Position numbers and translations under genes: made by a program
Assembly: GCA_002373045.1 (NCBI GenBank)
Contig: DFHU01000019.1
Location: 1-32,110, forward strand
Direction: 5' to 3'
Length of the DNA: 32,110 nucleotides
From: Pseudoselenomonas ruminantium
GTDB lineage: Bacteria > Bacillota > Negativicutes > Selenomonadales > Selenomonadaceae
The notes under the pieces: model-generated
The model's input: the letters and a program-made list of their open reading frames with translations, nothing else
What the model was told of the DNA's origin: nothing
Databases searched by the model: none
Shown here: positions 16,571-25,398 of the stretch, one piece after another
Layout: each line of letters starts with the position of its first letter
Position numbering within the stretch: the first letter of the stretch is position 1

Positions 16571-17773
16571 ATGCAGGAACAGGAAATTTTTGCGGAGGAC
16601 CAGCAAAGCTATCTGCCGGTTTTTAACCGCTATAAAATCGTCCTTGACCACGGCGAAGGGGCCGAGGTTTGGGATATAAACGGCAAGAAATATCTGGACT
16701 TCTTGGGCGGCATTGCCGTAAATGTGCTGGGCCATAACAACAAGGCCTTGGTACAGGCGGTGACGGAGCAGGCAGGAAAACTCATTCACTGCTCCAATCT
16801 CTATTACACCCAGCCGCAGGCTGATGCGGCGGCCAAGCTCGTGAAGCTCAGCGGCCTCGATAAGGCGTTCTTCGCCAACTCCGGCGCGGAAGCCAATGAA
16901 GGGGCCATCAAGATTGCCCGCAAGTATGGTTACAGCATCAATCCCGAAAAGACGGAAATCATCTCCGCCTGGGACAGCTTCCATGGCCGTACTTTGGCTA
17001 CGCTGACGGCTACAGGCCAAACGCATTACCATGAAGGTTTGGGGCCATTGCCCGCAGGTTTCACCTATGTGCATTACAACGATATCGCCGAACTGGAAAG
17101 CAAAATCAGCGACAAGACGGCGGCGGTAATGCTTGAAACCATTCAGGGTGAGGGCGGTGTTCATACACCGAATGCGGACTACCTCAAACAGGTCCGGAAA
17201 CTCTGCGATAAGCATGGCGCCCTGCTGATTCTCGATGAAATACAGGCAGGCATCGGCCGCAGCGGCAAGTTCTTTGCTTATGAAAACTACGGCATCAAAC
17301 CGGATATCGTAACGCTGGCCAAGGGCTTAGCGGGAGGTGTACCTATCGGTGCCTTTATCGTCACCGACAAGGTAGCGGCAGCCTTTAAGCCCGGTGACCA
17401 TGGAACGACCTTCGGTGGCAATCCGCTGGCTTGCGCGGCAGCCAATGTGGTACTCGATACGGTACCAAAAGATGAATTTTTGAAAAATATTCAGGCTGTA
17501 GGCAAATATTTTAAAGATAAATTGCAGGAATTAGCGAAAAAATATCCAAAATTTATTGTAGATGTGCGTGGTGAGGGCTTGATTCTCGGCGCTGAACTTG
17601 CCGGTGCCGAACATGGCCGGGATATCGTCAATGACTGTCTGGCCAAGGGGCTGATTATCAACTGCACGGCGGGCAAGGTATTGCGCTTTATCCCGCCGCT
17701 CATCATCACTACATCACAGATTGATGAAGCATTTGCCGTAATGGACGAAGTTATCGGCAAATACGCCGAATAA
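16571..17773 (+). CDS. argD: Acetylornithine aminotransferase
   Basis: A 400-residue class III PLP aminotransferase converting N-acetylglutamate semialdehyde to N-acetylornithine with glutamate as donor. Visible: FLGGIAVNVLGHNN, FFANSGAEANEGAIKIARK, SFHGRTLATL, LLILDEIQAGIGRSG (the DE pair contacting PLP) and TLAKGLAGG with Schiff-base Lys251. HGTTFGGNPLAC follows. It starts 11 bases after argB with a GGGG ribosome site. N-succinyl-diaminopimelate activity is also known in this family but the operon fixes the main role. Confidence 0.96.
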   Translation: MQEQEIFAEDQQSYLPVFNRYKIVLDHGEGAEVWDINGKKYLDFLGGIAVNVLGHNNKALVQAVTEQAGKLIHCSNLYYTQPQADAAAKLVKLSGLDKAFFANSGAEANEGAIKIARKYGYSINPEKTEIISAWDSFHGRTLATLTATGQTHYHEGLGPLPAGFTYVHYNDIAELESKISDKTAAVMLETIQGEGGVHTPNADYLKQVRKLCDKHGALLILDEIQAGIGRSGKFFAYENYGIKPDIVTLAKGLAGGVPIGAFIVTDKVAAAFKPGDHGTTFGGNPLACAAANVVLDTVPKDEFLKNIQAVGKYFKDKLQELAKKYPKFIVDVRGEGLILGAELAGAEHGRDIVNDCLAKGLIINCTAGKVLRFIPPLIITTSQIDEAFAVMDEVIGKYAE

Positions 17774-17784
17774 GGGGGCTTTGG

Positions 17785-18714
17785 ATGTTAAAAGGACGCG
17801 ATATGTTGTCCATCCACGATTTATCCGTGGATGAAGTACAGGAGATTCTGGCGCTGGCCCATGAACTCAAGGCCAAGCAGAAGGCAGGCATCGAACACCA
17901 TCTCTTAAAGGGCAAGACCTTGGGCATGATTTTTGAAAAGTCTTCCACGCGCACCAGAGTTTCGTTTGAAGTTGGTATGTACCAGCTCGGCGGGCAGGCA
18001 CTGTTCCTCTCGAACCGCGACTTGCAGCTGGGACGCGGCGAACCGATTAAGGATACGGCACGTGTGCTGTCGCGCTATCTGGACGGCATTATGATTCGTA
18101 CCTACGGTCATGACCGTGTGGAAGAACTGGCAAAATACGCCGATATCCCGGTCATCAATGCCCTGACGGATTTACTCCATCCCTGTCAGGTGCTGACTGA
18201 CCTCTTAACCATTCAGGAGCATAAGGGTAAGAACCTCAAGGGACTCAAGATGGCCTATGTGGGCGATGGCAACAACATGACCAACTCCTATATGTATGGC
18301 TGTGCCAAGGCCGGTATGACCTTTGTGGCTGCTACGCCGGCAGATTACAAGCCGGATGCCACGGTGACCAAGCAGGCAAAAGAAGATGCCAAACTCACGG
18401 GCGCCAGCATTGAACTCGTAACCGACCCGGTGGAAGCGGTTAAAGGCGCCGATATCGTGGTTACGGACACCTGGGCCAGCATGGGACAGGAAGATGAGCA
18501 CGATGCGCGTAAGAAAATCTTCGCGCCCTATCAGGTCAACAAGGAGCTTATGGCACATGCGGACAAGCGGGCCATCGTAATGCACTGCCTGCCGGCTTAC
18601 CGCGGTGAGGAAATCACCGAGGAAGTCTTGGAAGCTAATGCCCATGTGATTTTTGACGAAGCAGAAAACCGCCTCCATACCCAAAAAGCCATTATGGCAC
18701 TGACAATGGGTTAA
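17785..18714 (+). CDS. argF: Ornithine carbamoyltransferase
   Basis: A 309-residue transcarbamylase forming citrulline from ornithine and carbamoyl phosphate. The carbamoyl-phosphate loop SSTRTR (about residues 52-57), HPCQ, the ornithine loop DTWASMGQE, and HCLPAYRGEEIT are all intact. The anabolic role follows from its place between argD and argG; no arcA or arcC catabolic genes are near. ATG 17785 is preceded by AAGGGGG, 11 bases from argD. Confidence 0.97.
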   Translation: MLKGRDMLSIHDLSVDEVQEILALAHELKAKQKAGIEHHLLKGKTLGMIFEKSSTRTRVSFEVGMYQLGGQALFLSNRDLQLGRGEPIKDTARVLSRYLDGIMIRTYGHDRVEELAKYADIPVINALTDLLHPCQVLTDLLTIQEHKGKNLKGLKMAYVGDGNNMTNSYMYGCAKAGMTFVAATPADYKPDATVTKQAKEDAKLTGASIELVTDPVEAVKGADIVVTDTWASMGQEDEHDARKKIFAPYQVNKELMAHADKRAIVMHCLPAYRGEEITEEVLEANAHVIFDEAENRLHTQKAIMALTMG

Positions 18715-18752
18715 GGCGAGTAGAGATTTAGAAGTGGAAAGGAAGTTCTATT

Positions 18753-19967
18753 ATGGCTAAACAGATTAAAAAAGTAGTTCTGGCTTACTCCGGTGGTCTC
18801 GATACCTCCGTTATCATTCCCTGGCTCAAGGAAAACTATGATGGCTGCGAAGTTATCGCCTGCTGCGCTGATGTAGGTCAGGGCGATGAACTGGATGCCG
18901 TGCATGACAAGGCGCTGAAATCCGGTGCTTCCAAGGTATATATCGCTGACCTCAAGGAAGAATTCCTCAAAGAATATGTATGGCCGACGCTTAAAGCCGG
19001 TGCTGTATATGAAGACAAGTACCTCTTAGGCACTTCTTTTGCCCGTCCCATCATTGCCAAGAAACTGGTGGAAATCGCTAAGCAGGAAGGCGCGGATGCT
19101 ATCGCTCACGGCGCTACCGGCAAGGGCAATGACCAGGTGCGTTTTGAACTGACCGTTAAGGCGCTGGCTCCGAACATCACGCTGATTGCTCCGTGGCGTG
19201 AATGGGACCTCGATTCCCGTTCTGCCGAAATCGAATATGCGAAAAAGCATGATATTCCCATTGCCACGGATAACAAGACCTATTCCATGGACAGAAACAT
19301 CTGGCATCTGTCCCATGAAGGTGCTGACCTTGAAGACCCGGCCAATGAACCGAAAGACAGCATGTTCCTGATTTCCAAGGCTCCGCAGGATGCTCCGGAT
19401 AAACCGGAATATGTGACGATTGACTTTGAAAAGGGCGAACCAGTTGCCGTCAACGGCAAGAAACTCGGCGCTGTGGAACTGCTGACCGAACTCAACGAAA
19501 TCGGTGCGCGCAATGGTGTGGGCATCGTAGATATTTGCGAAAACCGTCTGGTGGGCATGAAGTCCCGCGGCGTGTATGAGAATCCGGGCGGAGCACTGCT
19601 CTACTATGCACATCGTGAACTGGAATACCTCTGCCTTGACCGCGCAACCTATCATTACAAACAGCAGGTCGGCATCCGTTATGCTGAACTCGTTTATGAT
19701 GGTATGTGGTTCTGCCAGCTGCGTGAAGCACTCGATGCTTTCGTAAACAGCACGCAGCAGACTGTTACCGGTCAGGTTAAGCTCAAACTCTACAAGGGCA
19801 ATATCATTTCTGCAGGTTCTACGTCTCCGTATTCCCTCTACAGCCAGGAATTTGTGACCTTCGAGCATGATGATGTGTACAATCAGGCTGATGCTACGGG
19901 CTTTATCAACCTGTTCGGCTTGCCGCTTAAAGTTCGTGCCCTGATGCAGGAGAAGACGGGTAAATGA
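18753..19967 (+). CDS. argG: Argininosuccinate synthase
   Basis: A 404-residue enzyme joining citrulline and aspartate with ATP to give argininosuccinate. The P-loop-like AYSGGLDTSVIIPWLKENY is at the N-terminus; HGATGKGNDQVRFEL and APWREWDLDSR follow, with EGADLEDPANEP and GIVDICENRLVGMKSRGVYE, all hallmark segments. GGAAAGGAAG precedes ATG 18753; a 38-base gap from argF is the widest inside the operon but shows no terminator. It overlaps argH by four bases (ATGA), so the two are translationally coupled. Confidence 0.98.
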   Translation: MAKQIKKVVLAYSGGLDTSVIIPWLKENYDGCEVIACCADVGQGDELDAVHDKALKSGASKVYIADLKEEFLKEYVWPTLKAGAVYEDKYLLGTSFARPIIAKKLVEIAKQEGADAIAHGATGKGNDQVRFELTVKALAPNITLIAPWREWDLDSRSAEIEYAKKHDIPIATDNKTYSMDRNIWHLSHEGADLEDPANEPKDSMFLISKAPQDAPDKPEYVTIDFEKGEPVAVNGKKLGAVELLTELNEIGARNGVGIVDICENRLVGMKSRGVYENPGGALLYYAHRELEYLCLDRATYHYKQQVGIRYAELVYDGMWFCQLREALDAFVNSTQQTVTGQVKLKLYKGNIISAGSTSPYSLYSQEFVTFEHDDVYNQADATGFINLFGLPLKVRALMQEKTGK

Positions 19968-21382
19968 GTGAGGCCATGTGGGGAGGCCGTTTCACCAAGA
20001 CCGTAGATGAAATGGTCAACGAATTCCAGGCCTCCATAAACTTTGATAAGCGCATGTATCACGAAGATATTGCCGGCTCCATTGCCCATGCTATCATGCT
20101 GGCTAAATGCGGCATTATCTCCGACGATGACTGCGGGGCCATTTTGCAGGGCTTAAAGGATATCGAAGCGCAGATTGAAGCCGGGGAGTTTGACTTCTCG
20201 GTGGATTTGGAAGATATCCACATGAATATCGAAAAGCGTCTGACTGAGGCCATTGGCGAAGCTGGCGGGCGGCTCCATACCGCCCGCAGCCGCAATGACC
20301 AGGTGGCTCTCGATACGCATATGTACATCCGCCGGGAAGTAGTGGCTGTGCAGAAAGAAATCATCAATCTGCAGGAAGCCTTGCTCGAAACGGCGAAGAA
20401 AAATCAGGATGTGATTATGCCCGGTTACACGCATCTGCAGCGGGCACAGCCGATTCTCTTTGCCCATCACCTGATGGCTTACTTCGGCATGCTTTCCCGT
20501 GACTATGCACGATTCAGCGGCGTTTATCAGCGGGCGGATATCATGCCGTTAGGCGCTGGCGCGCTTGCCGGAACCACTTTCCCGATTGACCGGGAACTTG
20601 TGGCCAAGCAGCTGAACTTTGAGCAGATTTACAGCAATAGTTTGGATGCGGTCAGCGACCGTGACTACATCATGGAATTCCTGTCGGCAGCCAGCATTCT
20701 GATGGTACATCTTTCCCGTTTGTCAGAAGAAACCATTCTCTGGTGCAGCCGTGAGTTCTCCTTCGTGGAACTTGATGATGCCCATTGCACAGGCTCGTCC
20801 ATGATGCCGCAGAAGAAGAACCCGGATGTTTCCGAACTTGTGCGCGGCAAGACGGGCCGGGTAATCGGTCACCTGATGGCCATGCTGACCACAGTCAAAG
20901 GTTTGCCGCTGGCCTACAACAAGGACCTGCAGGAGGACAAGGAAGGCATCTTTGACGCCATCGACACGGTGAAATTCAGCCTGGGTGTCTATGCTCAGCT
21001 TATCCATGGCATGAAGGTCAAGAAAGATGTCATGCGCAAGGCCGTGGAGGAGGACTTCTCCAATGCAACCGACCTTGCCGATTATCTGGTAAAGAAGGGC
21101 ATGCCCTTCCGTCAGGCACATGCGGTATCCGGTACGGCCGTGCACAAATGCATTGCCGAGGGCAAATATCTTGCCGATATGACCCTGCCGGAATTGCAGG
21201 AACTCTCGCCGTTGTTTGAGTCCGATATTGCCGAAGCCTTGAAGCCGGAAACCTGCGTCAATCAGCGCATTTCCTTGGGCGGTACGTCAACGGAGCAGGT
21301 AAAACTGCAGCTGAACGCCGCACAGGAACTTATCGACACTGAAAAAAAGACCAATACAACATTGACGAGTCAACAGATTTGA
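19964..21382 (+). CDS. argH: Argininosuccinate lyase
   Basis: A 472-residue member of the fumarase/aspartase superfamily that splits argininosuccinate into arginine and fumarate. MWGGRFTKTVDEMVNEF begins it; TARSRNDQVALD and MPGYTHLQRAQPI (catalytic His) follow, and the signature GSSMMPQKKNPD holds the catalytic Ser near 278. The last residues (TLTSQQI) are encoded inside the first of three TTGAC-N2-GTCAA palindromes, and the stop codon lies within the second. Last gene of the operon, followed by a strong terminator. Confidence 0.98.
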   Translation: MSEAMWGGRFTKTVDEMVNEFQASINFDKRMYHEDIAGSIAHAIMLAKCGIISDDDCGAILQGLKDIEAQIEAGEFDFSVDLEDIHMNIEKRLTEAIGEAGGRLHTARSRNDQVALDTHMYIRREVVAVQKEIINLQEALLETAKKNQDVIMPGYTHLQRAQPILFAHHLMAYFGMLSRDYARFSGVYQRADIMPLGAGALAGTTFPIDRELVAKQLNFEQIYSNSLDAVSDRDYIMEFLSAASILMVHLSRLSEETILWCSREFSFVELDDAHCTGSSMMPQKKNPDVSELVRGKTGRVIGHLMAMLTTVKGLPLAYNKDLQEDKEGIFDAIDTVKFSLGVYAQLIHGMKVKKDVMRKAVEEDFSNATDLADYLVKKGMPFRQAHAVSGTAVHKCIAEGKYLADMTLPELQELSPLFESDIAEALKPETCVNQRISLGGTSTEQVKLQLNAAQELIDTEKKTNTTLTSQQI

Positions 21383-21408
21383 CCTGTCAGATTGACCGGT
21401 CAAAATAG
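21362..21408. repeat. Three tandem TTGAC-N2-GTCAA palindromes; third is copy 2 of the arg-flanking element
   Basis: TTGACGAGTCAA (21362-21373), TTGACCTGTCAG (21379-21390) and TTGACCGGTCAA (21392-21403) follow one another. The third continues as AAATAG, matching the element before argC in 16 of 17 bases. The first overlaps the argH coding end. They may be operator sites or mobile repeats. Confidence 0.7.
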
Positions 21409-21412
21409 CGAA

Positions 21413-21450
21413 AAGCCTTGCAGAGGAAAGACAGTCTGCAAGGCTTTTTT
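21413..21450 (+). terminator. arg operon terminator
   Basis: Perfect 12-bp stem AAGCCTTGCAGA / TCTGCAAGGCTT (21413-21424, 21435-21446), 10-base loop, six T (21445-21450). Confidence 0.92.
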
Positions 21451-21477
21451 GACATCTATGGTGATAAATTATACAAT
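21449..21477 (+). promoter_or_regulatory. Promoter of the hsd locus
   Basis: TTGACA (21449-21454) and TACAAT (21472-21477), spacing 17, 34 bases before the hsdM start. Its -35 overlaps the last T of the arg terminator, so the restriction locus is transcribed apart from arg. Confidence 0.72.
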
Positions 21478-21510
21478 AAGTTTATATTGTTAAAGCAGGA
21501 GGAACGCCGG

Positions 21511-22971
21511 ATGTTAGTTGGTGAAGAAAGAAATAAAGTAGACCAGATTTGGGATACCTTTTGGACAGGCGGGTTAACCAACCCCCTTTTGGTTATCGAG
21601 CAGTTTACCTATTTGCTGTTTATTAAGCAGTTGGATGATATAGAGACAGAGAACGAGGCAAATGCGGCCTTGTTGGGCTTTGAGAATGAGGAGAAAATCT
21701 TTGGCCCGGACCAGCAGAATTATCGGTGGAGCCGGTTCAAGAACTTAGCTCCGGCTGTGCAGTTCCAGCTTATGCAGGAGGAAATTTTTCCGTTTATCAA
21801 GAATCTGCATCCAGATGATGAGGCATCTTATACCCGTTTTATGAAGGATGCGACCTTCCAGATTTCTGCGCCGGACAAACTGGCGAAAATCATTGAGGGA
21901 ATAGACAAGCTGGATTTGACGGAGCGGGACAGCAAGGGTGATTTGTACGAGTACATGCTGTCTAAGCTGGCCTCTTCCAAAATCAACGGACAGTTCCGCA
22001 CGCCCCGCCATATCATCAAGATGATGGTGGAAATGGCAGCGCCGCAGCCTTCGGATATCATCGTTGACCCGGCCATGGGAACGGCAGGATTTTTGGTCGC
22101 CGCCGAGGAATTTGTTCGTGAAAAGTATGGAGATATGTTCTTGGATGATGAACAGGCAGAGCATTTTAATTCTGCCATGTTCCACGGTTTTGATACCGAC
22201 CCCACCATGTTGCGTATTGGTACCATGAATATGATGCTTCACGGCGTAGAAAATCCGGGGATAGATTATAAGGACAGCCTTTCCAAGAATAATCCCGACA
22301 AGGAACTCTATACCCTTGTCCTGGCCAATCCTCCGTTCAAGGGCTCATTGGATAGTGAAACGGTGGAGGAAAGTCTGCTGCGTGTCACCAAGACGAAGAA
22401 AACAGAACTGCTTTTCCTCGCGCTGTTCCTGCGCATCTTGAAATTGGGCGGCAGGGCTGCGGTTATCGTGCCGGATGGCGTGCTCTTTGGTTCTTCCAAG
22501 GCACATCAGGCGTTGCGCAAGGAAATTGTGGATAACAACAAATTGACGGCAGTAATCTCCATGCCCAGTGGTGTGTTCAAGCCTTATGCAGGCGTGTCAA
22601 CGGCAATCCTTTTCTTTACCAAGACCAATGCAGGCGGTACGGATAAGGTTTGGTTCTACGATATGCAGGCCGATGGTTACAGTCTTGACGATAAGCGGCA
22701 GGAGACCCCGGAGAACGATATTCCCGACATTATCGCCCGCTACAAGAATCTGGAACAGGAAGAAGGCCGCAAACGCACGGAGCAGAGCTTCTTTGTGCCG
22801 GTAGAAGAAATCCGTGAAAACGGCTATGACCTCTCCATCAATAAATATAAGGAAATTGAATATGTGCCGATGGAATATCCTAGCACGTTGGAGTTGATGA
22901 CTAAGCTGGATGAGCTCAATATGGAAATCAGCAGCGATATGGAGAAGTTAAGGGAAATGCTCAGCGAATAA
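21511..22971 (+). CDS. hsdM: Type I restriction-modification system methyltransferase subunit HsdM
   Basis: A 486-residue N6-adenine methyltransferase. The N-terminal helical HsdM_N domain (about 1-150; QIWDTFWTGGLTNPLLVIEQFTYLLFIK) precedes the SAM-binding fold with DPAMGTAGFLVAA (motif I, from residue 186) and catalytic NPPF (from residue 273). QFRTPRHIIKMMVEM just before motif I is typical of the family. With HsdS it makes the M2S methylase; with HsdR the full enzyme. ATG 21511 follows GGAGGAA; a longer frame upstream lies within the terminator and is rejected. Composition is like the host genes, unlike hsdS. Confidence 0.95.
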   Translation: MLVGEERNKVDQIWDTFWTGGLTNPLLVIEQFTYLLFIKQLDDIETENEANAALLGFENEEKIFGPDQQNYRWSRFKNLAPAVQFQLMQEEIFPFIKNLHPDDEASYTRFMKDATFQISAPDKLAKIIEGIDKLDLTERDSKGDLYEYMLSKLASSKINGQFRTPRHIIKMMVEMAAPQPSDIIVDPAMGTAGFLVAAEEFVREKYGDMFLDDEQAEHFNSAMFHGFDTDPTMLRIGTMNMMLHGVENPGIDYKDSLSKNNPDKELYTLVLANPPFKGSLDSETVEESLLRVTKTKKTELLFLALFLRILKLGGRAAVIVPDGVLFGSSKAHQALRKEIVDNNKLTAVISMPSGVFKPYAGVSTAILFFTKTNAGGTDKVWFYDMQADGYSLDDKRQETPENDIPDIIARYKNLEQEEGRKRTEQSFFVPVEEIRENGYDLSINKYKEIEYVPMEYPSTLELMTKLDELNMEISSDMEKLREMLSE

Positions 22972-23056
22972 TAGTTCGCGGGATTGATTCGTGGTAACAA
23001 GGCGCAGGGCAGGTGGCGGTTGCCTTTCGCTTATGTGTGGGGCTAAAACTATTTTT

Positions 23057-23127
23057 TGCCCTTAATTAAGTATCGTGAAAAGTCAAGACTCGCTTCGCTC
23101 AAACAGTAGACTTTTCACGATAGGGCA
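23057..23127. repeat. Long inverted repeat between hsdM and hsdS
   Basis: Perfect 14-bp arms (23071-23084 and 23109-23122; TATCGTGAAAAGTC and its complement) flank a 24-base loop, and a further TGCCC/GGGCA pair (23057-23061, 23123-23127) extends the stem past a 9-base bulge. The loop contains ACTCGCTTCGCTC. No T-run follows, so it is not a normal terminator; it could be a REP-like element, an mRNA processing or stability site, or a trace of insertion. The gap 22972-23183 holds no gene. Confidence 0.7.
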
Positions 23128-23183
23128 GAGGTATGGCAAATGATTAAAATTTTCCTAAGATCTTATATATGTGGAGATTTAAT

Positions 23184-24341
23184 ATGAAATTAGAGGATGC
23201 GTGTACAGTTTTTATAGATGGAGATTGGATAGAAAGCAAAGACCAATCGAATATAGGGATACGGCTAATTCAAACAGGTAATATCGGTATTGGAGAGTAC
23301 TTAGAGAAAGACAATAAAGCCAAATATGTATCGGAAGATACATTTGAAAATTTGAAATGTACGGAGGTGTTTCCAGGAGATATTTTAATATCTAGATTAC
23401 CGGAGCCGGTTGGAAGAGCCTGTATTATTCCTTATAAAGATGAACGAATGATAACAGCGGTAGATTGTACAATTTGTCGACCAAATGAAGAAAAAGTATT
23501 AAAGGAATATTTATGCTACTTTATGCAGTCAACTGCTTATTATAATCAATTGGTTAATAGCCTTGCTGGCACAACTAGAAAAAGGATAAGCAGAAAGAAC
23601 TTAGGAAAAATAGAAATACGCATTCCAAATAAGAGTATACAAACAAAAGTTATAACAAATCTTGATTTGGTAACAAAACTTATTCGCCTAAAGAAGGAAG
23701 AGTTATCAATATATAATGATTTGGTCAAATCACGGTTTATCGAGATATTTGGAGATCCGGTTATCAACGATAAAGGTTGGCCGAAAGACAAACTCAAAAA
23801 TCACGCTGATGTCATAGTTGGTTATCCGTTTGCAAGCTCCCAATACACAGCAGACGGACTTCCTATCGTTGGTGGATATAATCTAATGCAGGGATTCGTT
23901 CAATGGGAAAACAGTAAATTCTGGCCTAGCCCAGAGGGATATGAGCAATATTTGTTGAAAGACAAGGATATTGTTATTGCTATGGATCGTCCATGGGTAG
24001 GGAGCGGTTTTAAGATCGCAATCATCGAAAAAGCCGACTTGCCAGCTATTCTGATTCAGCGTACTGCTTGCATCAGATGTAAAGATATACCTACGCAATT
24101 CTTGTATAGGCTGTTGGATAGCGCATGGTTTGCAGATCATTGTCAGATAACAGGGTCACTTGTGCCGCACATTTCCAACAAGGATATACTGAACTACGAG
24201 ATAATTGTGCCGCCGCTTGACCTTCAAAACCAATTCGCTGACTTCGTAGCCCTCACCGACAAATCGAAACTTGCTGTTCAACAAAGCATTGAAACGTTGC
24301 AGATGCTAAAGGCAAAACTTATGCAGGATTATTTTGGCTAA
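23184..24341 (+). CDS. hsdS: Type I restriction system specificity subunit HsdS (expressed copy)
   Basis: A 385-residue two-domain HsdS. TRD1 occupies about residues 1-150, the first conserved helical spacer about 150-185 (KVITNLDLVTKLIRLKKEEL), then SRFIEIFGDP opens TRD2 (about 195-345), and the C-terminal spacer (LQNQFADFVALTDKSKLAVQQSIETLQMLKAKLMQDYFG in parts) ends it. Each TRD reads one half of a bipartite DNA target. The start is ATG 23184, with GGAG at 23172-23175; ATG 23169 lies on top of that site. The first half is clearly more AT-rich than hsdM. It begins 212 bases after hsdM, unusually far for this pair. Confidence 0.9.
   Translation: MKLEDACTVFIDGDWIESKDQSNIGIRLIQTGNIGIGEYLEKDNKAKYVSEDTFENLKCTEVFPGDILISRLPEPVGRACIIPYKDERMITAVDCTICRPNEEKVLKEYLCYFMQSTAYYNQLVNSLAGTTRKRISRKNLGKIEIRIPNKSIQTKVITNLDLVTKLIRLKKEELSIYNDLVKSRFIEIFGDPVINDKGWPKDKLKNHADVIVGYPFASSQYTADGLPIVGGYNLMQGFVQWENSKFWPSPEGYEQYLLKDKDIVIAMDRPWVGSGFKIAIIEKADLPAILIQRTACIRCKDIPTQFLYRLLDSAWFADHCQITGSLVPHISNKDILNYEIIVPPLDLQNQFADFVALTDKSKLAVQQSIETLQMLKAKLMQDYFG
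23725..23758 (+). repeat. hsdS cassette repeat, copy A (5' edge of TRD2)
   Basis: A 34-base stretch coding K-S-R-F-I-E-I-F-G-D-P matches 25399-25432 in 30 of 34 positions, same orientation and same reading phase, with the first 14 bases identical. It is a likely recombination site. Confidence 0.85.
24252..24269 (+). repeat. hsdS cassette repeat, copy A (3' edge of TRD2)
   Basis: CTCACCGACAAATCGAAA is identical at 25932-25949, in the C-terminal spacer coding region (LTDKSK). Same orientation. Confidence 0.85.
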
Positions 24342-24403
24342 TTGTATATAATGAGTGTAATAGATTAAGAGGTGCCGGAGGTTGGTGGAAAGGGAAAGCC
24401 TAC

Positions 24404-25396
24404 ATGAAAGATTACCTTATCACCGAAATTATGCAGGGGATGCTTCCTTATTTAGATAATGCACAGTTGATGCGGCTCCGTGAAAAGTTGACCGAATGCC
24501 TGTCGAATAAAGTGGTCACAGATGGTAGCATGGTAGATAATGATACGGGTACAAGCAATGATGCGTTTGTGGAAATGTTTATTGCGGCTAAAAAGGTAGA
24601 AGGTTGTAGTGATAGAACCTTAAAATATTATCAGTCTACCATTGTCAAGGCTTTGGAACAGCTTGACATACACCTGACGCATATTACAACGGAGCATTTA
24701 CGGAAATATCTTTCGGATTATCAGGAGGTTCGTGGTTGTAGTAAGGCAAATATTGATAATATCCGGCGTATTCTCTCCAGTTTCTTTGCTTGGTTGGAGG
24801 AAGAAAACTATATTCTGAAAAGCCCTGTGCGTCGCATTCATAAAATTAAGACGGCGAAGATGGTTAAAGAAACTTATTCTGATGAAGCGTTGGAACAAAT
24901 ACGTGATAACTGCACCAATATCCGTGACTTGGCAATAATAGACCTGTTGGCTTCCACAGGAATGCGTGTGGGAGAGTTGGTGCGCCTGAATCGTAGCGAT
25001 GTGGATTTCGAAAGCCGGGAATGCGTAGTATTCGGCAAGGGTAGCAAGGAGCGCCCTGTTTACTTTGATGCAAGGACGAAGATACATCTAAAAAATTATT
25101 TGGATAGTCGTACGGACAAGAATCCCGCACTCTTTGTTTCGATACAAAATCCGCATAATCGTTTGCAAATCAGCGGCGTTGAGATACGCCTGCGGAACAT
25201 GGGGCGTAAATTGGGGATTACGAGAGTACATCCACATAAGTTTCGGCGAACTCTTGCTACAAGAGCTATTGACAAAGGAATGCCTATAGAACAGGTTCAG
25301 CAGCTTTTAGGCCATAGCAAGATTGATACAACTATGGAATATGCTATGGTTGACCAAAATAATGTGAAAATTTCCCATCGTAAGTATATAGCGTAG
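24404..25396 (+). CDS. Tyrosine site-specific recombinase of the hsd locus
   Basis: A 330-residue XerC/D-like recombinase. An N-terminal SAM-like core-binding domain (about 50-140; FIAAKKVEGCSDRTLKYYQ) is followed by the catalytic domain with Arg188 (STGMRVGEL), the GKGSKERP hairpin Lys (212-215), His278-x2-Arg281, His304 (LLGHSKIDTT) and nucleophile Tyr313 (TMEYAM), so it appears active. Recombinases placed beside hsdS are known to shuffle specificity cassettes in several genera. Here the gene lies exactly between two directly repeated TRD2 cassettes; its stop codon is 2 bases before the second copy. A GGAAAGGG site precedes ATG 24404. Confidence 0.93.
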   Translation: MKDYLITEIMQGMLPYLDNAQLMRLREKLTECLSNKVVTDGSMVDNDTGTSNDAFVEMFIAAKKVEGCSDRTLKYYQSTIVKALEQLDIHLTHITTEHLRKYLSDYQEVRGCSKANIDNIRRILSSFFAWLEEENYILKSPVRRIHKIKTAKMVKETYSDEALEQIRDNCTNIRDLAIIDLLASTGMRVGELVRLNRSDVDFESRECVVFGKGSKERPVYFDARTKIHLKNYLDSRTDKNPALFVSIQNPHNRLQISGVEIRLRNMGRKLGITRVHPHKFRRTLATRAIDKGMPIEQVQQLLGHSKIDTTMEYAMVDQNNVKISHRKYIA

Positions 25397-25398
25397 TT

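Noticed and set aside
23057..23127. Inverted repeat as an hsdM terminator
   Set aside because: No T-run on either side; a transcription stop here would cut off hsdS.
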